A stretch of DNA of 62,094 nucleotides from an uncultured Eubacteriales bacterium (GTDB lineage Bacteria > Bacillota > Clostridia > Christensenellales > Aristaeellaceae): contig CACWXY010000016.1 in the NCBI GenBank assembly GCA_902764915.1, positions 1 to 62,094 on the forward strand, read 5' to 3'. Position numbers and translations under genes: made by a program. Of the stretch, positions 14,726-22,839 are shown in pieces. Each line of letters starts with the position of its first letter. The first letter of the stretch is position 1. Under the pieces are notes generated by a model. It saw only the letters and a program-made list of their open reading frames with translations. It made no database searches and was not told where the DNA came from.

Positions 14726-14850
14726 TCAGTCAGGCAGCCGACCGTCGTACATAATGGCCAGTTCGCCGTAAACCTTACCCCAGTTGTGGATCGGCATCGT
14801 CCATTTCTTTGTAGCTTCAAACGTGGAAAGATTAAGCGCCTTCACCAGCG
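14726..14850 (-). pseudogene. IS256-family transposase C-terminal relic
   Basis: The minus strand encodes ALNLSTFEATKKWTM, then PIHNWGKVYGELAIMY, then DGRLPD and a stop. This is the characteristic C-terminus of mutator/IS256 transposases (KKWT-x-P-x2-NW...LAI-x-(Y/F)-x2-RL). Only ~40 of ~400 residues remain. It shows that an insertion sequence was lost here by deletion, next to the right copy of the 150-bp repeat. Confidence 0.65.
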
Positions 14851-14912
14851 CCGTGACGTGGACGGAGCACCGCGGGCACTGAAGGCTGCCGTGAAAAGCT
14901 TCGCGGCAAGGC

Positions 14913-14934
14913 ATGTGACCGGCAATCAGCCGAT
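14913..14934 (+). promoter_or_regulatory. Recurrent element (ATGTGACCGGC...GCCGAT)
   Basis: ATGTGACCGGC (14913-14923), AATCA, GCCGAT (14929-14934). Same element as before P7, here separated from P10 by the 150-bp repeat. Confidence 0.45.
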
Positions 14935-14953
14935 ATTCAATGCATATTTTGAA

Positions 14954-15102
14954 GGGCTTTCAAGATATATGACGAATCATATTTCCAAGAGTACCCCTTC
15001 CGGTGCTCAGAATGGATCAAAGCCCGATCACCCGAGACTTGATGAAACAAGCTCGGCATTAACTGACGTCATAGATGCCATCAGGGGAAAGCTGCGTATC
15101 AA
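14954..15102 (+). repeat. Right copy of the ~150-bp direct repeat
   Basis: Matches 100-250, offset 14,852-14,854 bases, same orientation. It ends with TGCGTATCAA, as does the left copy. Confidence 0.75.
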
Positions 15103-15219
15103 ATTGACTGTCAGGGGCGATGCCTTGGGTCAAAGGCGCACAAAAACGATATGTTTGAGGGTGTATGAACGGCTTCTGAAAGAACATGATGAACAGGAAG
15201 AACAGAAAGGAGATTGACC

Positions 15220-15429
15220 ATGGATCTGAAGGAATTCTACAACAGCCTGAGCGAGAATGTGAAGGAAAAACTCAAGGCCTGCGCGTCCGAGGAAGAGATG
15301 CTGAAGGTGCTCGAGGAGGAAAACATCGAGCTGGACCCCGAGGTGCTGGAAAAGGTGAGCGGGGGACATTTGCACCCCGGTGAAACAGAGTTTGTACTAA
15401 ATAATAGAGATGTTAGTAAGCTCTGCTGA
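15220..15429 (+). CDS. RiPP precursor with short 20-residue core (P10)
   Basis: 69 residues; AAAGGAG (15207-15213) precedes ATG 15220. The leader (LKEFYNSLSENVKEKLKACA...LDPEVLEKVSGG) is of Nif11/NHLP-like helical type and ends at residue 49. The core HLHPGETEFVLNNRDVSKLC has a single terminal Cys. Radical SAM gene rSAM2 starts 65 bp downstream with no terminator between, so P10 is its probable substrate. A Cys-to-residue thioether is possible but is inference. Confidence 0.82.
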   Translation: MDLKEFYNSLSENVKEKLKACASEEEMLKVLEEENIELDPEVLEKVSGGHLHPGETEFVLNNRDVSKLC

Positions 15430-15494
15430 CACACCTTCCTGTAAGCGGGCCCGGCTTTTGCCGCGTCCCGTGAAAAACAAGGAGAAATGAACAC

Positions 15495-16883
15495 ATGAAG
15501 CTTCTGCTTCAAAGGGATTACCGTCTGCTGGGATGGAAGGGCGATCCCTTCTTTTTGGCGCACCGCTCCGATGGAGCCGTGTTTCGCCTGCGCCCGGCGG
15601 AGTTTGCCTTCCTGCTGCGCTGCGACGGGGAAACGGAAATTGATCCGGACGCCTGGCCTCCGGTTCCGGACTGGGCTTTGGAGGCGGGAATCGCCGCGGA
15701 ATGCGCCCCTGGCGAAAGGCTGCTGCCGGAGCAGGAATACCGGCTTTATCCCAACCGCAGGATGGAATATATGGAGCTGTCCGTTACCGGGCGCTGCAAC
15801 CTGAACTGCAAGCACTGCTTCAACGCCGCGGACTCCAATCCCCGCACCGTGGAACCCACGCAGGAGCAGCTGCTGACGCTGCTTCGCCGCATGGCGGATT
15901 GCGGCGTGTGCCGCCTCAGGCTGGATGGAGGCGAGCCGCTGGTGCGCAGGGACCTGCTGTCCATCACGGCGGAGATGGCGAAGCAGGGCATCGTCCTGCA
16001 TGAGATGATCACCAACGGCACGCTGATCACTCCCGAGCTGCTGGACGGGCTGGAAAAGCAGGGCCACCACCCCGTCTGGTTCGTCAGCTTTGACGGCTTG
16101 GGCTGCCACGACTGGCTGCGAGGCGTCCCGGGCACGGAGGAGCGGGTGCTGAAGAATATCCGGCTGCTCTGCGAACGGGGAGATTACGTCCACGTCCACC
16201 AATGCGTGTGGAAGGGCAGCCTGCCCTCCATCCGCCCCACGGCGCTGCGCATGAAGGAGATGGGCGTTTCCCGATACCGGCTGGTGACGGTGGAGCCCAG
16301 TGTGCGCTGGGTTTCCATAGCGCCGGATCAGACGATCACCACGGAGGAATGGCTGGAATATCTGCCGGGTTTTCTGGACTGGTGGTATGAAAACGACCTG
16401 GACATGGATCTGGACGTATGGGGCTGGTGGAGCGGACAAAAGTGCTCCCGCCGAGTGACCATCGTGCCAGACCTGTTTTCACGGGGTATGGACGAACGCG
16501 CCAGGACCTGCCACGAAGCCTCCAACCGCTGCTTCATTGATGCGGACGGACGCATGGTGCGCTGCATCGCCCTGTCCGGCATCACGGCGGCCTATGGCGT
16601 GAAGTGCCCCAATGTGTACCAGGGGGACGATCTGCAGCAAATCCTGACGGAATCGGAATTCATGGATCAGATGAACTGCACCTGCGGAGAGCTGAAGAAA
16701 AGGCTGCCAGAATGTCAGGCCTGCCGATGGAAAGACAGTTGCGGCCTGGGCTGCCGGGCGGAAGCCATGGCGCAGGGCAACGGCATGGACGGCCTTGACA
16801 GGCGGATGTGCCTGTTCTTTAACGGCGGCTGCTATGAAAAATTGAAGGCCGTCGCGGAAAAGCACAGTTTGAAGTATGTCTGA
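15495..16883 (+). CDS. Radical SAM/SPASM peptide maturase (rSAM2)
   Basis: 462 residues; AAGGAG at ~15479. An N-terminal ~75-residue RRE-like region precedes the radical SAM core with C101-X3-C105-X2-C108 and GGEP at 145-148. SPASM-type Cys at 339, 346, 357, 407, 410, 416, 420 and 439. It is homologous in layout to rSAM1 but diverged, and both share the unusual FDGLG-x-HDWLRGV segment. Its substrate is most likely P10. Confidence 0.9.
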   Translation: MKLLLQRDYRLLGWKGDPFFLAHRSDGAVFRLRPAEFAFLLRCDGETEIDPDAWPPVPDWALEAGIAAECAPGERLLPEQEYRLYPNRRMEYMELSVTGRCNLNCKHCFNAADSNPRTVEPTQEQLLTLLRRMADCGVCRLRLDGGEPLVRRDLLSITAEMAKQGIVLHEMITNGTLITPELLDGLEKQGHHPVWFVSFDGLGCHDWLRGVPGTEERVLKNIRLLCERGDYVHVHQCVWKGSLPSIRPTALRMKEMGVSRYRLVTVEPSVRWVSIAPDQTITTEEWLEYLPGFLDWWYENDLDMDLDVWGWWSGQKCSRRVTIVPDLFSRGMDERARTCHEASNRCFIDADGRMVRCIALSGITAAYGVKCPNVYQGDDLQQILTESEFMDQMNCTCGELKKRLPECQACRWKDSCGLGCRAEAMAQGNGMDGLDRRMCLFFNGGCYEKLKAVAEKHSLKYV

Positions 16884-16989
16884 TGAAATCCGTTCAGCAC
16901 GCATACCCCTGACTGATTGTATAGTTTCTTTCCCGGATAATTCAAAATCGAAGTTTTCACTCAGCTTTTATGCCGCAAAAGCGTATAGT

Positions 16990-17018
16990 AAAAAGCAGCC
17001 GGGCATCGGCTGCTTTTT
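16990..17018. terminator. Bidirectional rho-independent terminator
   Basis: AAAAAGCAGCCG (16990-17001), GGCAT, CGGCTGCTTTTT (17007-17018): a 12-bp stem with T-runs on both strands. It separates rSAM2 from the convergent GH operon. Confidence 0.88.
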
Positions 17019-17029
17019 CATTCAATTCT

Positions 17030-19279
17030 TTATGTTGCATAGAATAGTTTTCCTGTAAAAAGAATCTGCCTGCCTTCCGAAAGGATCAGACACCCTTCTG
17101 CTTGCTCCGGTAAAATGATTTCATACCACCACCCATTGCTTTGATCCTTCCGATATTGATACTGCACAGGCCCCAAGGGCGTAATGGCCGTGCCGGACAA
17201 GTCGGGCAGATTGAGCAGATGGGGCTGAATGATGATTTTGCGGTTTTCCAGCCGGACGCCTGCCAGCGTCCGCATGAATTCATACAGCGGCAGCGCACTC
17301 CAGGCGTGGCATTCGCTGCGGGGATGATGGGGTTCCTCCGGGCAGGTGGTGCTGCCCCTGGAAAGGAGGCCGATCCAGGCGTCCAGATCCCGGCGCATCT
17401 GTTCCTCCATCCCGGCCCTTTCCAAAGCCCGGAACCATTCATAGGATGTGGAGAATGAACAGGGCGGACAGTTCAAGGATGCTTGCAGCGCGCGCCTGCT
17501 TTCAGCCTCCGTAAACATTCCGTTGATCACTGCCCAAGCCTGGGCATGACGGGTGAACTGCCGGCAGGTCGGGCCTTCCCGGACCATACCCTGATCAGGA
17601 TCAAAGCACAATGCTTTTACTTTAGACAGAATATCTTCCCGACGCTGACGGTATTCCTCCGCCGTTCCGGGTCGGCCCGTGGCTTCATACAGCTTCGCCC
17701 CGCATTCCAGGGCGTAGGCGTACATCAGATTGATGATGGCGCTGGGGCCTTCAAAGTAAGCGGGCGAAACGCCGCCGGTTTCCTTCCAGTCGTCCTGCCA
17801 GTCGATGAACGGCCAAAAGCCGATGGAGCCCACCAGCCCGGTTTCATCCCGCTTTCCATCGTAATAATCCAGGATCCGGTCAATGTCCGGGCGGTACAGG
17901 CGGCCCAAGGCCGTATCGCCCGTATGCTCCACATACTCCCACAGGGCGAAGGCATAATGGAGGGAGAAGGTGGAAATGATCTGGGGATAAGCGCAGGGCG
18001 CTTTGCCGGTGAGAAGCCCATTGGGCTGCATGCCGCAGTGGAAATCAAGCAGGGCTTTTTTGACCAGGCCCGTGTCGTTGCTGACCGCATAAGTAAACAG
18101 CATTTGCAGCCGGGTATCCATGATGTATTGGAGATGCTCGTAATACGGGCAGTCCATATAGGTTTCCATCATGCAGTTTTTGAGCGTGCGCAGGCTTATA
18201 TCCCACAAGGATTTCACCCAGGGCACGGAGGATGAAGCGGCCGATTGTACGGGCAAAGGATAGCCGGTTTTACGATAAACGGGTGGCTGGGAGAATTGCC
18301 CGCCGGAAACTACGATATACCGAAACGTGTGCACCCAGAAGGGCTCATAGCAAATGGGATCGCCATTTAAAATGATTCTGTCTTCCCAGCCTGCGCCTGT
18401 GTCGCTCAGATCGTCAATGCGATGTCCATCCATGCCATCGCCGAAGCGCTCCAGATAGGTGATCGTGACTTGGGTACCTGCTTTTCCCTGAAAACAGAAC
18501 CGGGGATAGCCGTTTGTATGTGCGCCTGCGTCCAGAACCACATCATTGTGCCGCGGAATGATCTGGGTAAAGGCCGTTTCCTTTTCATCCAGGAGAGGTA
18601 TTTCTCTGGGCATCACACGGATGCGCGGAATCACACCCACCGCTTGAAAAAAGACGCTGGGAAGAACGGGGCCATAGGGGAGCGCTCGGGTCCAGGCGGA
18701 AGCGTCAAAACCGGCGGTTTTCCATGCGTTGGGAGACTGGCGAAAATCAATGCTTTCCTCCACAGCGCCCAGCAAATTGGTATACTGGGTAGAGTGCAGA
18801 CAGAAGGTATTGTCCAGCCAGACGCGCCAATCTGCCTGACCGGTAGTGACAGAAGACAGAACCTTGCCATCAGGATCCGTGATGTCCCCATCCAGCGCCA
18901 GAGCGTGGCAATTGCCGGTGCTTACCACGCCGTTGATTGCCGCTCGGGTATCCATTTGATCCCTGGCAAGATCCGGGTCGTTGAACAGCACCTGCACGGC
19001 GAACACGTTTTTCCCTTCCCGCAGGTAGGGCGTCAGTTCCACGGTTTCATAATACTGCCGGTTTAAATCGCCCTTGCAGGGGCCGGACAGGATGGGCGTA
19101 CCATTCACCCACAGCCGATAGCGGGAAACAGCCGTGATGTCGGCCGTCAAACAAGCGCCTGCGGGAATCGTCTGTTCACAGCGAAAATAGGCGAACCGAC
19201 CGCCCAGGTCGCCGTGGAAAATCTGCTTGCGTGCCAATTCTTCCTGGGGAATCCGAATCCATTGCGTCTGTTCTCTCAT
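17030..19279 (-). CDS. GH78-like alpha-L-rhamnosidase-family enzyme (divergent)
   Basis: 749 residues; GAGGACG precedes ATG 19279. N-terminal beta-sandwich domains (RLWVNG, carbohydrate-binding-like), then an (alpha/alpha)6 barrel with MDCPYYEHLQY, corresponding to the DCPxRE segment of GH78, and a C-terminal beta domain. The substitution in that segment suggests altered specificity compared with the GH78 proteins at 26515 and 43431. No signal peptide, so it acts in the cytoplasm. Last gene of the MATE-GH1-GH3-GH1 operon. Confidence 0.8.
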   Translation of the reverse strand: MREQTQWIRIPQEELARKQIFHGDLGGRFAYFRCEQTIPAGACLTADITAVSRYRLWVNGTPILSGPCKGDLNRQYYETVELTPYLREGKNVFAVQVLFNDPDLARDQMDTRAAINGVVSTGNCHALALDGDITDPDGKVLSSVTTGQADWRVWLDNTFCLHSTQYTNLLGAVEESIDFRQSPNAWKTAGFDASAWTRALPYGPVLPSVFFQAVGVIPRIRVMPREIPLLDEKETAFTQIIPRHNDVVLDAGAHTNGYPRFCFQGKAGTQVTITYLERFGDGMDGHRIDDLSDTGAGWEDRIILNGDPICYEPFWVHTFRYIVVSGGQFSQPPVYRKTGYPLPVQSAASSSVPWVKSLWDISLRTLKNCMMETYMDCPYYEHLQYIMDTRLQMLFTYAVSNDTGLVKKALLDFHCGMQPNGLLTGKAPCAYPQIISTFSLHYAFALWEYVEHTGDTALGRLYRPDIDRILDYYDGKRDETGLVGSIGFWPFIDWQDDWKETGGVSPAYFEGPSAIINLMYAYALECGAKLYEATGRPGTAEEYRQRREDILSKVKALCFDPDQGMVREGPTCRQFTRHAQAWAVINGMFTEAESRRALQASLNCPPCSFSTSYEWFRALERAGMEEQMRRDLDAWIGLLSRGSTTCPEEPHHPRSECHAWSALPLYEFMRTLAGVRLENRKIIIQPHLLNLPDLSGTAITPLGPVQYQYRKDQSNGWWYEIILPEQAEGCLILSEGRQILFTGKLFYAT

Positions 19280-19298
19280 GGCTGCGTCCTCGCTTTAT

Positions 19299-20561
19299 TT
19301 ATTGTCTTAGTTTTCCCAGAGCGTACAGGCTTTCTTTGGGATAGCGTTTCTGTGTGGCGCGATCCACACCCACCAGCCCGAAGGTCATGGCGTAGCCCTT
19401 CTGCCACTCAAAGTTATCCAGCAGACTCCAATACAGATAGCCTTTGACGGGTAAACCTTCGGCCATGCAATCCGCCACGCCTTGGGTGGCTGTGTCGACA
19501 AAGGCTACCCTGCGGCTGTCGTCCGCAGTAGCAATGCCGTTTTCTGTGACAATCAGATCGCCGTGGAAATCCTTCGCCACCCGGCGCAGCACGTGGGCGA
19601 TGCCTTCGGGATAGTATTCATAATCCATCTGGGTCTTTTCCTTGCCCTCGGGCACGGGCAGCGAACCGTCCGGGCCGATGATCGTGCGGGAATAGTTCTG
19701 CACGCCCAGGAAATCGTCCTCCGCCATGATCGGCAGATAGTGGGTGAATTCCTGATCCCATTCTTCCTTTGCCTTTTCCTCTCCGCCGGGGACGGATTGC
19801 ACGTCGTGCAGGCTCAGGGTCCAGCCTACCTTGATGTGGGGAGCAGCTTCCCGAATGGCTTGACGGGCGGCGGCATGGGCCTGCATCACGATTTCATCGC
19901 CGTGGGGCGTACGAGGAGACACGAAGGTGGCGGGCTTTTCGGTGCCGAAGGCGGAAAGGTTTTCCTGGGCCAAAAGGGGATTGCCCTTCATTAAATCCTC
20001 TAGGTTCACGCCCACCTGCACCTTGCCTGCCGCCATCATCTGCTGGAAAATCTGCCGGGCTACGGCGGCGATTTGGATGCCCATGTTGGCTTCGTTGATG
20101 GTGCAGATATATTTCAGGTCTTTTCCAATTTGTTCCGCGATATACCTAGCATACCGGGCAAAATCGGCGGGAGTGGTGTCGGCTTCCCAGCCGCCCTTGC
20201 GGATCAGCCACACCGGGCTGGTAAAGTGGTGCAGGGTGACAATGGGTTCCAAACCGTTTTCCTTGCAGCAGCGGATCACGTCCCGATAATGCTGGGTTTC
20301 CTTTTCGCTGAATACACCCTCCGCCGGCTCGATCCGCGCCCATTCGATAGAGAAGCGATAGGCGTTCAGCCCGGCCTTCGCCATCAGCGCAATATCCTCC
20401 GCATAGCGGTTGTAGTGATCGCAGGCGATGCCGCTGGGTTCAGCGAAGCTGGAATGAGCCATCTGCTCCTGGGCCCAGTTGTCGCTGTCTGTATTGTTGC
20501 CTTCCACCTGATGGGCCGCGGTGGCCGCGCCCAGCAGGAAATCCTTTTTAAACCGTGCCAT
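19299..20561 (-). CDS. GH1 beta-glucosidase-family enzyme
   Basis: 420 residues; MARF start at 20561, with AAAGGAG 9 bases upstream (the earlier ATG abuts the RBS). TIM-barrel GH1 with acid/base E157 in CTINEANM and nucleophile Glu in the later VTENG motif. The canonical NEP is NEA here. It has no signal peptide, and no PTS genes are present, so substrates are likely unphosphorylated. 17 bp downstream of the GH3 gene. Confidence 0.88.
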   Translation of the reverse strand: MARFKKDFLLGAATAAHQVEGNNTDSDNWAQEQMAHSSFAEPSGIACDHYNRYAEDIALMAKAGLNAYRFSIEWARIEPAEGVFSEKETQHYRDVIRCCKENGLEPIVTLHHFTSPVWLIRKGGWEADTTPADFARYARYIAEQIGKDLKYICTINEANMGIQIAAVARQIFQQMMAAGKVQVGVNLEDLMKGNPLLAQENLSAFGTEKPATFVSPRTPHGDEIVMQAHAAARQAIREAAPHIKVGWTLSLHDVQSVPGGEEKAKEEWDQEFTHYLPIMAEDDFLGVQNYSRTIIGPDGSLPVPEGKEKTQMDYEYYPEGIAHVLRRVAKDFHGDLIVTENGIATADDSRRVAFVDTATQGVADCMAEGLPVKGYLYWSLLDNFEWQKGYAMTFGLVGVDRATQKRYPKESLYALGKLRQ

Positions 20562-20578
20562 GCTTTCCATCTCCTTTA

Positions 20579-22822
20579 TCATGCGTTCAGGGAAGCGATC
20601 AGCTCCTTGAGCTGTTTCCGGGTCAAACGGCCATAGCTCACCAGCGCGCCTAACTGAATGCCCATCATCATGCCCTGCATCATGCGCTCGCTGCCCTCGC
20701 CCATGGAATCGGTCTGATCCACATGGCTCATGGCAGAGGAGCGCATCATATTCCCGATGATCTCCTTGCCCTTGGGGTGTTTGAGGAGCTGGCCGATGGT
20801 GGTGTTCACAGTGACCGTGAAGGGCAATTCGGTGGTGCCTTCCACCTGGACGGAGTGGCTCTGGCGGATATCCCGGCTGCTTTCGCCGATCTCGATGGCA
20901 AATTCCCCGCCTTCCACAAAGAAATCATGGCATTTGGGCTCCCAGTAGGCGAAGGCCCGCTTGTCCAGCGTGAAGGTGACAGTTTGGGTTTCACCAGGCT
21001 GCAAAGCGATTTTTTCAAAGGCGCGAAGCTCCCGGACAGGACGGCGCACGGTGCTTTCCACGTCGCGCACATACAGCTGCACGGCGGTCTTTCCGGCGAC
21101 GGCGCCGACATTCTTTACGTCCACGGATACGGTCAGGGTGTCCTGATCGGTGAGGCTTTCTTTGTCCAGTTTCAAATGGACATATTCAAATTTCGTATAG
21201 CTCAGTCCATGTCCGAAGCAGAAGTTTACGGGCATTTCCTTTTTGTCGTAATACCGATAGCCCACAAAAATGCCCTCGGCGTAGGTCACGACGCCTTCTT
21301 CGCCGGGGAAGTTCAGGTAGGAAGGATTATCCTGCAAGCGGATGGGCCAGGTTTCGGCCAGATGGCCGCTGGGGTTGACCTTGCCGTACAGCAGATCCAC
21401 CGTGGCCGCGCCAACCTGTTCGCCGCCCAGATACACGCACAGCACGGCGGGCACATCCTGCAGCCAGGGCAGCTCCACCGGAGAGCCCCCATGCAGCACC
21501 ACCACGGTATGCGGGTTGGCTTGCGAAACGGCTTTGATCAGCTCGTTCTGATTGTCCGGCAGACGCATATGATCCCGGTCCGCACCTTCGGTTTCAAAGG
21601 CGTCCGGCAGGCCCGCGAAGATCACGGCCACATCGGCCTTTTTCGCCGCTTCGATCGCTTCCTTCAGCAGCGCTTCATCCGTGGTATCGCTGTGGGCGTC
21701 ATAGCCCCGGGCATAAAGAACAGCGTCGCCCGCCGTTTCCAGGGCGCTGACGGCGTGGGGCACGTTGATGTGGCTGGAGCCTGCGCCTTGATAGCGGGGA
21801 TTGTCGGCAAATTCCCCTATGAATGCCAACTTTTGATTCTCTTTCAGCGGCAGGAGATGGCCCTCGTTCTTCATCAGTACGGCGCATTCACCGGCCAGCT
21901 TCCGGGCCAATTTGCGGCATGCTTCCCGGTCGATGGTTGCGTTGGGCCTGCGCTGCTCCACGGAATCCTTCACGAATTGCAGCAGCCGCAGCACTACCTT
22001 GTCCAGATCGGCTTCGGAAAGCGTTCCGGCCTTGATCGCTTCCACGATCTCCTCGCCGGTGGCGTTGGGCCCGCCGGGCATTTCCAGATCCAGGCCCGCG
22101 GCCACGCCCTTGGCCTGGTCCTTGATGGCACCCCAGTCGGTGACCACAAAGGCGCCCGAATGCCACTCGTCCCGCAGGATGTCGGTGAGCAGCATTTTGT
22201 TCTCGGAGCAGAAGGTACCGTTGATGGCGTTGTAGGCGCACATCAGGCTGCGGGTCTTACCCTTCTTCACCACCGCTTCAAAGGCGGGCAGGTAGATTTC
22301 CCGCAGCGTCCGCTCGTCCAGATTGCTGGAGCCGCTCATGCGCAGGGTTTCCTGATCATTGCAGGCAAAGTGCTTGGCACAGGCGGCAACGCCTTCCCCT
22401 TGCAGCGCCTGCACGTAGGCCGCACCCATTTCGCCCGCCAGGTACGGGTCTTCGGAAAAGTATTCAAAGTTCCGACCGCACAGGGGGCTGCGCTTGATGT
22501 TCAGGCCGGGTCCCAGCAGCATGGCCACGTTTTCCGCCTGGCATTCCTGGCCCAGGGCTTCGCCAAGCTGTTTCATCACATCCCGGTCAAAGGAGGAGGC
22601 CAGGGCCGCTGCGGTGGGATAGCAGACCGTCTCAATGCTCTTGTTGATGCCCAGGTGGTCGCCCTCGCCCTCCTGCTTGCGCAGGCCGTGGGGGCCGTCA
22701 CACATCATAACAGAAGGAACGCCCAGCCGGTCGATTGCCTTGGTGTGCCAGAAATCATGGCCGGAGCAGAAAGCGGCCTTTTCTTCCAATGTCATTTGCT
22801 GCAGGATTTTCTGTGGATTCAT
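20579..22822 (-). CDS. GH3 beta-glycosidase with extra C-terminal helical domain
   Basis: 747 residues; AGGAGG precedes ATG 22822. N-terminal (beta/alpha)8 domain with nucleophile D229 (VVTDWGA), alpha/beta sandwich, fibronectin-III-like domain, and then ~75 residues rich in Met and Ala (GQLLKHPKGKEIIGNMM...KQLKELIASLNA). This tail resembles a segment of the GH2-esterase fusion at 48138, which suggests a shared accessory module. Cytoplasmic, in an operon with two GH1 enzymes. Confidence 0.9.
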   Translation of the reverse strand: MNPQKILQQMTLEEKAAFCSGHDFWHTKAIDRLGVPSVMMCDGPHGLRKQEGEGDHLGINKSIETVCYPTAAALASSFDRDVMKQLGEALGQECQAENVAMLLGPGLNIKRSPLCGRNFEYFSEDPYLAGEMGAAYVQALQGEGVAACAKHFACNDQETLRMSGSSNLDERTLREIYLPAFEAVVKKGKTRSLMCAYNAINGTFCSENKMLLTDILRDEWHSGAFVVTDWGAIKDQAKGVAAGLDLEMPGGPNATGEEIVEAIKAGTLSEADLDKVVLRLLQFVKDSVEQRRPNATIDREACRKLARKLAGECAVLMKNEGHLLPLKENQKLAFIGEFADNPRYQGAGSSHINVPHAVSALETAGDAVLYARGYDAHSDTTDEALLKEAIEAAKKADVAVIFAGLPDAFETEGADRDHMRLPDNQNELIKAVSQANPHTVVVLHGGSPVELPWLQDVPAVLCVYLGGEQVGAATVDLLYGKVNPSGHLAETWPIRLQDNPSYLNFPGEEGVVTYAEGIFVGYRYYDKKEMPVNFCFGHGLSYTKFEYVHLKLDKESLTDQDTLTVSVDVKNVGAVAGKTAVQLYVRDVESTVRRPVRELRAFEKIALQPGETQTVTFTLDKRAFAYWEPKCHDFFVEGGEFAIEIGESSRDIRQSHSVQVEGTTELPFTVTVNTTIGQLLKHPKGKEIIGNMMRSSAMSHVDQTDSMGEGSERMMQGMMMGIQLGALVSYGRLTRKQLKELIASLNA

Positions 22823-22839
22823 GCTGTGTCCTCCTTTGT

